Below are positions 1-5,894 of a DNA stretch of 6,064 nucleotides, piece after piece; the stretch's first letter is position 1, and each line of letters starts with the position of its first letter. A program made the position numbers and the translations under genes. The notes beneath the pieces were generated by a model. It did not search any database and was not told where the DNA came from. It was given only the letters and a program-made list of their open reading frames with translations. Source of the DNA: Acidobacteriaceae bacterium (GTDB lineage Bacteria; Acidobacteriota; Terriglobia; Terriglobales; Acidobacteriaceae); assembly GCA_003162495.1 (NCBI GenBank), contig PMOF01000128.1, positions 1-6,064 on the forward strand, written 5' to 3'.

Positions 1-305
1 TGGTTCGCCCACTATATGCCACCGGGACAGTAGCCGAACCCGCCCGGCGCTGAACGTGCTCGCCATCGCCGCGCGGCGGAGTCTATGGGAACAGAGGGGC
101 TGGGAGGGGCCGGCGGCCTGCGGGCTAGCGGTCTCTTTGCGGGCCGCTCTGTCCTGATACACTTTTCTTTGGAGTTCCAAGACAGGTTTAGCCGGCCGGC
201 TGCACGTAAGAGAGCAAAGCCGCGTCCGGTCAATTGAGTGGATTTCACGGGCCGCAGGCCAGCCCTGGGGCACGTTGACTCACCGCTAGCGAGTGTTTGA
301 TTTCC
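1..305. other. Stretch without a convincing gene; possible 3' UTR or non-coding RNA
   Basis: No reading frame here looks like a protein on either strand. The frame starting at base 1 reads WFAHYMPPGQ and stops at 31-33; it could be the last residues of a gene entering from the left, but ten residues cannot prove this. A second frame stays open from 2 to 154 with a Trp/Arg-rich, low-complexity translation that I do not believe. Several inverted repeats are visible: GGTTCG (2-7) with CGAACC (35-40), CTGTC (149-153) with GACAG (181-185), and TTGGA (169-173) with TCCAA (176-180). Because the stretch is followed by a strong + strand terminator at 306-340, it is probably transcribed from left to right. 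It may be the 3' UTR of an upstream gene or an independent small RNA; the sequence alone does not decide. Confidence 0.4.
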
Positions 306-340
306 GCCGTCTTGCCGGCAACCTGCAAGGGGGCTTTTTT
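306..340 (+). terminator. Rho-independent terminator
   Basis: A GC-rich stem pairs GCC (306-308) with GGC (332-334) and TCTTGC (310-315) with GCAAGG (325-330), with one G/G mismatch (309/331), one T-G wobble and a nine-base loop. It is followed directly by six T residues (335-340). This is a textbook intrinsic terminator for + strand transcription; there is no matching T run for the other strand. It ends whatever transcript enters from the left, and separates that transcript from the gene at 507, whose own promoter must then lie between about 341 and 500. Without a visible gene immediately upstream, an attenuator role in a long leader is also possible. Confidence 0.75.
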
Positions 341-387
341 CTCATCGGGTCCGGGGCGAAAGGTCTTGGTCGCAGCGGTAAAAGAAA

Positions 388-489
388 GAGCCACTCAGGA
401 CAAGTTGCTCATGACTACGGCGATTGAAGAATCGCTATAACAGAAGATTCTTGACGGATTCGGAGAGACCGTTCCGCGGTTTGAAGCGG
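388..489 (+). other. Hairpin-rich leader of the Ig-like/propeller lipoprotein gene
   Basis: Three consecutive hairpins lie just upstream of the gene at 507. The first pairs GAGC plus ACT (388-391, 393-395) with AGT plus GCTC (403-405, 407-410) around the loop CAGGACA. The second is a perfect six-pair stem, GCGATT (420-425) with AATCGC (430-435), closed by a GAAG loop. The third pairs CCGC (474-477) with GCGG (486-489). A weak promoter may overlap: ATGACT (411-416) and TATAAC (436-441), but the 19-base spacing is long and the second hairpin fills the spacer. None of this matches a riboswitch class I can recognise. Short stems are common by chance in GC-rich DNA, so a regulatory role is only a suggestion. 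Confidence 0.3.
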
Positions 490-506
490 CGGGGCGGGGA
501 GGATTC

Positions 507-2963
507 ATGCGGCGGTTTCTGACGCTTGTTTGTTTGTTGTGCGTGGCCCTTCCGGCCGGTGTTTCCATCGCCGGATGCTATCGCAACCCGGACGCGAATT
601 ATTGCAACGGCCTGGGCTATGGCCTGCAAATCACCAACGTGCAGTCCATCACTCTGTCGCCTGCGACCACCGGCATTTCGATGGCCTGGGGGCAGACGCT
701 GCAGGTGGCCGCGCCCGCCGCCAAGACGTGCAAAGGCACTGCCGCCAATCCCGGCATCTACACCTACGGCACCACCAACAACCAGGTAGTGGACATCTCG
801 CCCACCGGCAACTTGTGCGCCGGCACCTGGAACCGGAACACCGGCGGCGGCATTGCCAATTTCACCATCTGCAACATTCCCAGTCCGCTGCCCGTGACCG
901 GCGGCTTGCCCTACTCGACGGCCTATATCACGGCCACTGCCCAGTCGGTCACCTCCAATCCGGTCCAGGTCTATGTGCATGCCCAGGTAACCTCCGTAAG
1001 TCTTGTCACTCTCCCCTTGACCGGAACGTCGCAGCAGTGTTTTTCGCAGAATACCCAGGCCACGCTCGATGCGCAGGCCTGTTTCTCCGGCAGCAATAAT
1101 GTCCAGCAGGTTCTGTGCGCGCCGCCTTCCGTGACCTCCAACTATGCATGCGCCGGAGGGCTGCCGGCCGGCGTGACCCAGGCTCCCGACTGCACAGCCG
1201 CCATCGGCACTCTCAGCTACTCGGTAGTCACTCCTTCCATCGCATCCATTCAGACCAATACCACTTCAAATCAAGTGACGATCACCGCTGAGCAGCCCGG
1301 CACCACAGCAATCCTGGCGTCGGTGGCCGGGGGAGCTTCGTCGGCAGGGTACTTCTCCACCTGCCCGCCGAAGTCGATCAGCGTCACCCTGGCCAATGGA
1401 GAAACCGCCGGTACGGTGACCGAAGGCGTAACCCAGAACCTGACCACCACCGTCCTCGACACCAACGATAACCCAATCACGGGCCTTACCCTGGACTACC
1501 AGTCGACCGACCCCATCGATATCTCTGCATCCAGCGGCGGAAGCATTACCACCAACTTCCCCAGTGTCGCTTCGGTCTTCGCCATCTGCCAGCCGACCAC
1601 CTGCAACCCGGCACCGATCAACGAAACCGGCTTGTATGGAACGGGCCTTTCGCTTTCTTCGAACCCCGTGACCATTACCACTCCGGGCACGGCCAGCGAC
1701 TTTATCTGGTTCGCGGCGCCCGGCCAGTCGCAATACTTTGTTCCCGTAGAACTGCTCACCGGAACCCTGGGTTCCAGCGTGCGCCTGCCCTATGTGCCGA
1801 ATTCCATGGTCATGGACCGGCTGGGCAACAATCTGTTCTTCGGTTCGTCCCACGAGTTGATGATCTACAGCACCACATCCGACTCGCTTACCAAGGGCGA
1901 CCCCAACGCCCCTGGCGTGGTGCTTGCGGTGGCGCCCAACGACCAGACCTTGCTGGTCAACGACCCGGTGCGCCAGGTCTTCTATATCTACAATGCAACG
2001 TCGGGAGTGACCGCCTCTTTCGGCGGTTTGGGCAGCGCCGCCGAGTGGACTCCCGACTCAAAAACGCTCTACATCACTGACAGCGCGGCCCTCGGCCCCG
2101 GCCACACTGATACGCTGTACGTCTACAACGTCAATACCGGCTGGACCACTTCCGACCTGAGCGCCACCGGAGGCGCAACCAACCTGGCCATCACCATTCC
2201 CGGCGTGGGCGCGTACCTCAGCGGCAACCCCACCGTTGCGCACACATGGTGCCCGGCGGGAACAGTTTCCAACACCGCGAGCATGGTCTTCTATCCCCAG
2301 GGCGATCTGGTCAGCACCGCGACCGACGTGCTGGGCGCCACTTCGGATGGCAACCACATCCTGGGCGCGGCGTTGAACGGCGGCAATCCCACTCTCTCTG
2401 ATATCGGAGTGCTGATTCCCGATCAGCAGTGCCCGGGTGCGGGGTCGAACACGCTCACCCCGCTTACCATCAACCACACCCTCAATGTGGCGCCGCTCAG
2501 CGGAGTCACGGCTGCCACCGCGATCAATCAAGTGATTGCCGGATCTTTTCCGCAGGGTGCATCCACGCTGGGTGCGCCCACCAGCCTGGCCTTCGTCACC
2601 TATAACGGGTCGACCCCCGGCGCGTTGCTGCCCTACTATGTTCCGGCCCCCGGCGGCGCGGCGGGCACGGTCAACTATGTCACCCTCAGCGGCGGTTCGG
2701 CCGTTACGGCGCCCATCGCGGGCGCCTTCAGCCCAGACAACACCCAGTTCTTTGTCTCTACCGCAGGTGACAATCAGATTCACTACATCAGCATTCCCAA
2801 CACGCCCACGGGAGTGCCCAAAGACGTGCAGCAGGTCAGCCCCAACTTGTCTCCCTGCACGCCAGTCTCCGCGGGTGGAAACGATCTGGGCTGCGTATAT
2901 TCGGGCACGGGAACCGTTGTCCCCGCCACTGCCATCTGGGTCAGGCCGCGTTCGACCACCTAG
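507..2963 (+). CDS. Predicted surface lipoprotein with Ig-like modules and C-terminal beta-propeller repeats
   Basis: The 818-residue protein is probably exported and lipid-anchored. It begins with a charged MRRF n-region and a hydrophobic core, then a lipobox I-A-G-C with the acceptor Cys at residue 24. The ATG at 507 is supported by GGAGG at 498-502, four bases upstream. Residues ~45-160, ~161-297 and ~298-393 are Thr/Ser/Val-rich beta modules resembling bacterial Ig-like (BIg2-type) domains, with endings such as SNPVQVYVHA and SNPVTITTPG. From ~residue 400 the style changes to propeller blades: LAVAPNDQTLLV (473-484), AEWTPDSKTLYIT (512-524) and AFSPDNTQFFVST (740-752), as in YVTN/SMP-30-like propellers. 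The mature part has over a dozen Cys, so disulfides are likely outside the cytoplasm. No catalytic motif is seen. Such proteins are plausibly adhesive or ligand-binding; the true role is unknown. It appears monocistronic, with a terminator upstream and a separate promoter before the next gene. Confidence 0.85.
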   Translation: MRRFLTLVCLLCVALPAGVSIAGCYRNPDANYCNGLGYGLQITNVQSITLSPATTGISMAWGQTLQVAAPAAKTCKGTAANPGIYTYGTTNNQVVDISPTGNLCAGTWNRNTGGGIANFTICNIPSPLPVTGGLPYSTAYITATAQSVTSNPVQVYVHAQVTSVSLVTLPLTGTSQQCFSQNTQATLDAQACFSGSNNVQQVLCAPPSVTSNYACAGGLPAGVTQAPDCTAAIGTLSYSVVTPSIASIQTNTTSNQVTITAEQPGTTAILASVAGGASSAGYFSTCPPKSISVTLANGETAGTVTEGVTQNLTTTVLDTNDNPITGLTLDYQSTDPIDISASSGGSITTNFPSVASVFAICQPTTCNPAPINETGLYGTGLSLSSNPVTITTPGTASDFIWFAAPGQSQYFVPVELLTGTLGSSVRLPYVPNSMVMDRLGNNLFFGSSHELMIYSTTSDSLTKGDPNAPGVVLAVAPNDQTLLVNDPVRQVFYIYNATSGVTASFGGLGSAAEWTPDSKTLYITDSAALGPGHTDTLYVYNVNTGWTTSDLSATGGATNLAITIPGVGAYLSGNPTVAHTWCPAGTVSNTASMVFYPQGDLVSTATDVLGATSDGNHILGAALNGGNPTLSDIGVLIPDQQCPGAGSNTLTPLTINHTLNVAPLSGVTAATAINQVIAGSFPQGASTLGAPTSLAFVTYNGSTPGALLPYYVPAPGGAAGTVNYVTLSGGSAVTAPIAGAFSPDNTQFFVSTAGDNQIHYISIPNTPTGVPKDVQQVSPNLSPCTPVSAGGNDLGCVYSGTGTVVPATAIWVRPRSTT

Positions 2964-2992
2964 CGCTTTCGTCCGCGCATGCTGGGTCCGCA

Positions 2993-3013
2993 GGGTCTCG
3001 CCTTTGAAGACCC
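2993..3013 (+). other. Hairpin after the lipoprotein gene (U-less, possible weak terminator)
   Basis: GGGTCT (2993-2998) pairs perfectly with AGACCC (3008-3013) around a nine-base loop, 30 bases after the stop codon of the upstream gene. No T tract follows, so it is not a standard intrinsic terminator. It may protect the 3' end of the message or assist Rho-dependent termination. Confidence 0.35.
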
Positions 3014-3031
3014 GGTAAACCACATCCGCGG

Positions 3032-3045
3032 CGTGCCTTGGCACG
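3032..3045. promoter_or_regulatory. 14-base inverted repeat just upstream of the ribH -35 element
   Basis: CGTGCC (3032-3037) and GGCACG (3040-3045) form a perfect six-pair inverted repeat separated by TT. It ends one base before the TTGACC -35 candidate at 3047. Its position suits either a regulator binding site for the downstream promoter or a compact hairpin at the end of the upstream transcript; without a T run the second role would be weak. No regulator is encoded nearby that would favour the first. Confidence 0.3.
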
Positions 3046-3046
3046 A

Positions 3047-3074
3047 TTGACCCTCCGCCTCAGCACGATAGAAT
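3047..3074 (+). promoter_or_regulatory. Sigma-70-type promoter for the ribH-nusB operon
   Basis: TTGACC (3047-3052, five of six matches to TTGACA) and TAGAAT (3069-3074, five of six matches to TATAAT) are separated by 16 bases. Transcription would be expected to begin around 3080-3082, that is at or beside the ATG at 3081. There is no Shine-Dalgarno sequence in the six bases between the -10 element and the ATG, so the message is probably leaderless. Confidence 0.6.
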
Positions 3075-3080
3075 CAAAGC

Positions 3081-3989
3081 ATGATCAAAGGGATATCCTT
3101 TCTTCGTCCTGCTGGAAGCAGAGCGGTCTATGACCGGCTCGCAAGCTTTTTTTCGGCGCTGGGATTCACTTCCGGTAGAGGCTGGGAAGACGATATGAGT
3201 CGAGGAGCTTCCTTTCTGGCTCCGCTCGGCAATCTGGAGTTTGTCGACGGCCAGTTTCCCTCCTGCGCCGACGTGCTGGTGGAAGTGGCCGCGCTCGACG
3301 CCGTCCATCAGGCCGCCGAAGCCTGGATTCGCACTCAAGGGAAGGATGCTGCCGCGGCGCGTCTGGAGCCGAGCCTGAAGCCAATCCTGGAGCCGATTAA
3401 GGAGACGCACTGGAAGTCGCGCATCTTCACGGTCGAGCCGGAGCCCGGGTTCGCGTTCTCTTTCTGGGCCTGGTCGGACCCACTGCGCGGCAAGCCGGTG
3501 GCCATCGAAGGCGACTTATCCGCGGCCGGAATGCGCTTTGCGATTGTGGTGGCGCGCTGGAATGGGGTGATCACCGAGCGGCTGCTTGATGGCGCGCTGG
3601 ACGCACTGTTGCGCAGCGGCGCCAACCGCGCTGACATTGAGCTGATCCGCGTACCCGGCGCATGGGAGGTCCCCGCGGCCGCCCGCATCCGCGCCAATCT
3701 TGGCAACGTTGACGCCATTGTGGCCCTCGGATGCCTGCTGCGCGGTGAAACCGCCCACTACGAAGCCATCTATAACGAGGCCGCCCGCGGCATCGGCCAG
3801 TCGCAGCAGGAGACCGGCATTCCCCACAGCTTTGGCGTGCTGACCTGCGAAACCCTGGAGCAGGCGCTCAACCGCGCCGGCATCAAGGCCGGCAACAAGG
3901 GCTTTGAGGCTGCCCTGGCGGCGATCGAGATGGTCAGCCTGCGCCGCAAGCTGCTCGAAAGCAATCCGGGCGAAAGCGGCACGGCTTGA
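3081..3989 (+). CDS. ribH: 6,7-dimethyl-8-ribityllumazine synthase with N-terminal VOC-like domain
   Basis: Residues ~141-294 are a full lumazine synthase, the cytoplasmic enzyme that condenses 5-amino-6-ribitylaminouracil with 3,4-dihydroxy-2-butanone 4-phosphate in riboflavin synthesis. Visible family motifs are FAIVVARWN (153-161, aromatic Trp160 at the substrate-stacking site), VPGAWEVP (191-198), GCLLRGETAHYEAI (217-230, with the His226 proton-transfer residue), FGVLTCET (251-258), NRAG (264-267, with phosphate-binding Arg265) and GNKGFEAALAAIEM (271-284). The usual enzyme is ~155 residues, so ~140 residues are extra. That N-terminal part (FFSALGF 23-29, FLAPLGNLEFVDG 45-57, ADVLVEV 63-69, FAFSFWAW 124-131) reads like two beta-alpha-beta modules of the VOC/glyoxalase fold, but lacks an obvious His/Glu metal triad. 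ATG 3081 is chosen because the frame is open and protein-like throughout and a promoter sits directly upstream. Possible internal starts at 3195 (ATG), 3498 (GTG) and 3531 (ATG) lack Shine-Dalgarno sequences. The lumazine synthase call is near certain; the VOC call is moderate. Confidence 0.93.
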   Translation: MIKGISFLRPAGSRAVYDRLASFFSALGFTSGRGWEDDMSRGASFLAPLGNLEFVDGQFPSCADVLVEVAALDAVHQAAEAWIRTQGKDAAAARLEPSLKPILEPIKETHWKSRIFTVEPEPGFAFSFWAWSDPLRGKPVAIEGDLSAAGMRFAIVVARWNGVITERLLDGALDALLRSGANRADIELIRVPGAWEVPAAARIRANLGNVDAIVALGCLLRGETAHYEAIYNEAARGIGQSQQETGIPHSFGVLTCETLEQALNRAGIKAGNKGFEAALAAIEMVSLRRKLLESNPGESGTA

Positions 3990-4420
3990 CCGCCAGCCCT
4001 CATCACACTTCCGGACGCCGCAAGTCGCGCGAGCTGGCCATGCAGATGCTCTTCCAGGCCGACGTCGGCAAGCAGACACCGGACCAGGTCCGCGCTACTT
4101 TCTGGAAAGCCGGCGACGAGGTCGAGCCCGAAGTTCGTGGCTTCGCAGAGGATCTGTTTCGCGTGGCCATCGCGCACCAGGAAAAGATAGACGAATTGCT
4201 GGTGGCCAATTCCAAACACTGGCGACTGGAGCGCATGCCCGCTGTCGATCGCAATCTGCTGCGCATGGCGGTGGGCGAAATGCTGGGCTTCAAGGGCACG
4301 CCGTTTCCGATCGTCATCAACGAGGCTCTCGAAATCGGCCGCCGCTACTCGGCCCCCGAGTCCATCAACTTTCTCAACGGAATGCTGGACGCGATTGCGC
4401 GGAGCCTGATCCCCAAGTGA
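3986..4420 (+). CDS. nusB: Transcription antitermination factor NusB
   Basis: The 144-residue protein has the usual NusB length and motifs: RRKSRELAMQMLFQAD (residues 11-26), the segment ERMPAVDRNLLRMAVGEML (82-100), and the C-terminal PIVINEALEIGRRYSAPES (108-126) followed by FLNGMLDAIAR. NusB is an all-helical RNA-binding protein that pairs with NusE (ribosomal protein S10) on boxA RNA and promotes antitermination on rRNA operons. The start is taken as TTG at 3986, which overlaps the ribH TGA stop in the tetramer TTGA. The next ATG (4039) would cut off the conserved first helix. There is no clear Shine-Dalgarno sequence, so translation is probably coupled to ribH. The ribH-nusB order is common in bacteria. 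No T-rich terminator is seen after the stop. Confidence 0.93.
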   Translation: MTASPHHTSGRRKSRELAMQMLFQADVGKQTPDQVRATFWKAGDEVEPEVRGFAEDLFRVAIAHQEKIDELLVANSKHWRLERMPAVDRNLLRMAVGEMLGFKGTPFPIVINEALEIGRRYSAPESINFLNGMLDAIARSLIPK

Positions 4421-4530
4421 TTGCCTTTACGCCTCAAGCTTTAAATTCGAATCGGCTGTGCCTGTTCCCAAAGTGGTTCCGTTCGCCGGTCAGTGAACTT
4501 TCGTGCGTCTCGTCGCAAGTCACGTGCTGG

Positions 4531-4536
4531 TATTCT
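4531..4536 (+). promoter_or_regulatory. Candidate -10 element for the small lipoprotein gene
   Basis: TATTCT (4531-4536, four of six matches to TATAAT) ends six bases before the GTG start at 4543. No good -35 hexamer is found 16-19 bases upstream. A CACGTG palindrome (4521-4526) and the short inverted repeat AGTCA (4518-4522)/TGACT (4537-4541) surround the element. The position relative to the start codon matches the arrangement before ribH, which is the main reason to list it. Confidence 0.3.
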
Positions 4537-4542
4537 TGACTC

Positions 4543-5103
4543 GTGATTCTTCATTCAAAACTCAAGGGGATTCTGGGCCTGGCGCTGTTGCTTCCGGTGG
4601 CCCTGGTGGCCTGCCACAAAGAAGAGCAGGCCGTGGCCAAGGTAGCTCAGGGCGCGGTGAACGCGCAGCAAAAGGCCCAGGCCGCCGCCAGCCAGATTGA
4701 CCAGCAGCGGGCTCAGTTGGCCAACATTCCGCTGCCCACAAAGAGCCTTTATGTGGATGTGCACGAGCCCGGCGCATGGAAGAATCCTTTTCTCTCCGTC
4801 GATGTGGATTACCTTACCCTGCGCGTCACGATGGTAGATGCCAACCCCAGCACAGTGGGCCAGGGGACCGTCCTGCGTCCCGAGGCCGCGCGTCGCCAGG
4901 AGATTCAGGTGCGCCCTGCCGACTTACCGGAAGCACTCATCGCGCTGCCTGGCGGCGCGTGGCGTTATGGCCGGGTAGTGGCCGTCGCCGAGTCGCCGCT
5001 GGCCAGCCGCAAAGACCGCCCCAAGGTCCGGCGCATCGTCGAAGCCACCATCCAACGCCTCAACGATCTGGGCATCGTGGTGGAAGAATGGCCGGCTCGG
5101 TAA
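4543..5103 (+). CDS. Small predicted lipoprotein of unknown function
   Basis: The 186-residue product starts at GTG 4543. Its n-region contains two Lys (KLK, residues 6-8), followed by a hydrophobic stretch LGLALLLPVA and a lipobox L-V-A-C with the acceptor Cys at residue 24. These features predict Sec export and lipid anchoring. Residues ~27-62 are rich in Ala, Gln and charged residues (EEQAVAKVAQGAVNAQQK and following) and should form a long helix or coiled coil, like a spacer off the membrane. Residues ~68-186 look like a compact alpha/beta domain (SLYVDV, YLTLRVTMVD, WRYGRVVAVAE, then a charged helix RKDRPKVRRIVEATIQRLNDLG). I do not recognise the family and see no catalytic motif. It lies 122 bases after nusB with its own candidate -10 element, so it need not be in the same operon. 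No Shine-Dalgarno sequence precedes the start. Confidence 0.8.
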   Translation: MILHSKLKGILGLALLLPVALVACHKEEQAVAKVAQGAVNAQQKAQAAASQIDQQRAQLANIPLPTKSLYVDVHEPGAWKNPFLSVDVDYLTLRVTMVDANPSTVGQGTVLRPEAARRQEIQVRPADLPEALIALPGGAWRYGRVVAVAESPLASRKDRPKVRRIVEATIQRLNDLGIVVEEWPAR

Positions 5104-5172
5104 CACGATTGGCTCCGGCCAGTCTTGCCTTCGAGGATTAAATCCGAGAAAACGAAAAACCAGGCTTATTCT

Positions 5173-5200
5173 TTGCTTGATGAGCGCGTTGCCCTAATAT
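5173..5200 (+). promoter_or_regulatory. Candidate promoter for the secreted-protein gene
   Basis: TTGCTT (5173-5178) and TAATAT (5195-5200) are separated by 16 bases in an A/T-rich patch between the lipoprotein stop and the next gene. The -35 match is weak (three of six); the -10 match is fair (four of six). Transcription would start near 5207, leaving a leader of about 33 bases. Confidence 0.35.
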
Positions 5201-5239
5201 AGCCAACAGTCGTGGAGCTATGCTGAAGAACGAAGTGGG

Positions 5240-5728
5240 GTGCTGATCGTGAACAGAATATACACGAGTTGGAATCTGTTGTTCTTCACGATATTGCTCG
5301 CTGCTCCGGCGTTCGCTCAGCAGACGCCGCTAAGTCCAGAATCATCCAACGTCGTGTGGACATGGTCTAAGCAATGCGACGGGGATCGCAAACTCGGCGT
5401 GACAGTTCTCCTCGGGCGCAAGGTGCTGTACCGTGACGTTTTTCCGATTTGTCTTGGCAGCCGCGAAACAGAGGATGGGCGAGTGAGGTTTCACTTCGCT
5501 GGCGGCCATCTTTTCCAAGACGAATACCTCACGCGCCCAACCGACTCGATTGAAGGAGAGATTTGGCAGGCGGGCAGAGAACCAGATGCGCTGATTCTCG
5601 GCATTTCCTTCAATACGAAGAAACAGGTGCTGCTGAACACGCTGCACATTGCCAGACCGGAAAAGCAAACTTCATCGGAACTCGACAAGGGTCTATTAAT
5701 CACCACGCATCCTATACCTGTTCGATAA
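5240..5728 (+). CDS. Secreted protein of unknown function
   Basis: The 162-residue product carries a classical signal peptide: Arg near the N-terminus, the hydrophobic run NLLFFTILLAAP (12-23), and an A-F-A signal peptidase I site after residue 26. The mature protein is ~136 residues with two Cys (46 and 71) that could form a disulfide. It has beta-strand-like segments such as KLGVTVLLGRKVLYRDVFP (51-69) and RVRFHFAGGHLF (81-92), and ends in KGLLITTHPIPVR. I do not recognise the family. The start could equally be GTG 5249, which has GGGG (5237-5240) eight bases upstream and still leaves a full signal peptide. By hand count, about 65 of 162 codons end in A or T, with several AGA, ATA, CTA and TTA codons. 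This is visibly more than in ribH or nusB and hints at different ancestry or weaker codon selection. Confidence 0.75.
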   Translation: MLIVNRIYTSWNLLFFTILLAAPAFAQQTPLSPESSNVVWTWSKQCDGDRKLGVTVLLGRKVLYRDVFPICLGSRETEDGRVRFHFAGGHLFQDEYLTRPTDSIEGEIWQAGREPDALILGISFNTKKQVLLNTLHIARPEKQTSSELDKGLLITTHPIPVR

Positions 5729-5825
5729 GTGGCGAGATCGCATTGGCACACCAACCGATTACTCCTCACATTCGGCTTGTCTGAAAGTATCGCCGTTGAA
5801 GCGATTCCGGGCGGATGACCGGTCG

Positions 5826-5867
5826 TTCGGAGATGGTCCATTCTTCCGAACAGGAGTCGAAAACTCC
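5826..5867. other. Two adjacent hairpins before the oxidoreductase gene
   Basis: TTCGGA (5826-5831) pairs with TCCGAA (5845-5850), with a nested ATG/CAT pairing in its loop. Three bases later GGAGT (5853-5857) pairs with ACTCC (5863-5867) around the loop CGAAA. Neither is followed by a T run on the + strand. They could mark the 3' end of the preceding transcript, or act as a site upstream of the next promoter. The rest of 5729-5894 shows no gene. Confidence 0.3.
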
Positions 5868-5883
5868 GCTGATCCTGCTGCGT

Positions 5884-5889
5884 TATCAT
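5884..5889 (+). promoter_or_regulatory. Candidate -10 element for the FAD-binding oxidoreductase gene
   Basis: TATCAT (5884-5889) matches TATAAT at five of six positions and ends five bases before the GTG at 5895. No convincing -35 hexamer lies at the right distance, and no Shine-Dalgarno sequence fits in the gap. The arrangement resembles that before ribH and suggests a leaderless message. Confidence 0.35.
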
Positions 5890-5894
5890 TCCCC

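Noticed and set aside
1..25. tRNA-like 3' end (GGTTCG followed by CCACC)
   Set aside because: The T loop lacks the conserved A, and the flanking bases do not form a five-pair T stem.
12..248. Short - strand open frame in the left intergenic region
   Set aside because: The translation is Arg/Pro/Ala-rich with no motif or Shine-Dalgarno sequence, and the region reads better as + strand untranslated RNA.
341..440. Cyclic di-GMP (GEMM) riboswitch before the surface lipoprotein gene
   Set aside because: Short resemblances to GEMM sub-motifs occur, but the paired helices and conserved GNRA tetraloop/receptor arrangement are not present in the right order.
435..980. Open frame on the - strand over the start of the lipoprotein gene
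   Set aside because: It is a compositional shadow of the signal-peptide-bearing gene, with a low-complexity Gly/Arg translation and no recognisable motif.
2058..3044. Long open frame on the - strand (328 codons)
   Set aside because: It lies antisense to the lipoprotein gene. Its translation is Arg/Gly/Ala-rich without domains, as expected from the reverse of GC-biased codons.
2964..3080. FMN riboswitch before ribH
   Set aside because: The gap is short and lacks the conserved FMN-aptamer blocks; only two simple hairpins and a promoter are seen.
5135..5145. Terminator after the small lipoprotein gene (GGATT-A-AATCC)
   Set aside because: The loop is too short, the stem is A/T-rich and no T run follows on the + strand.
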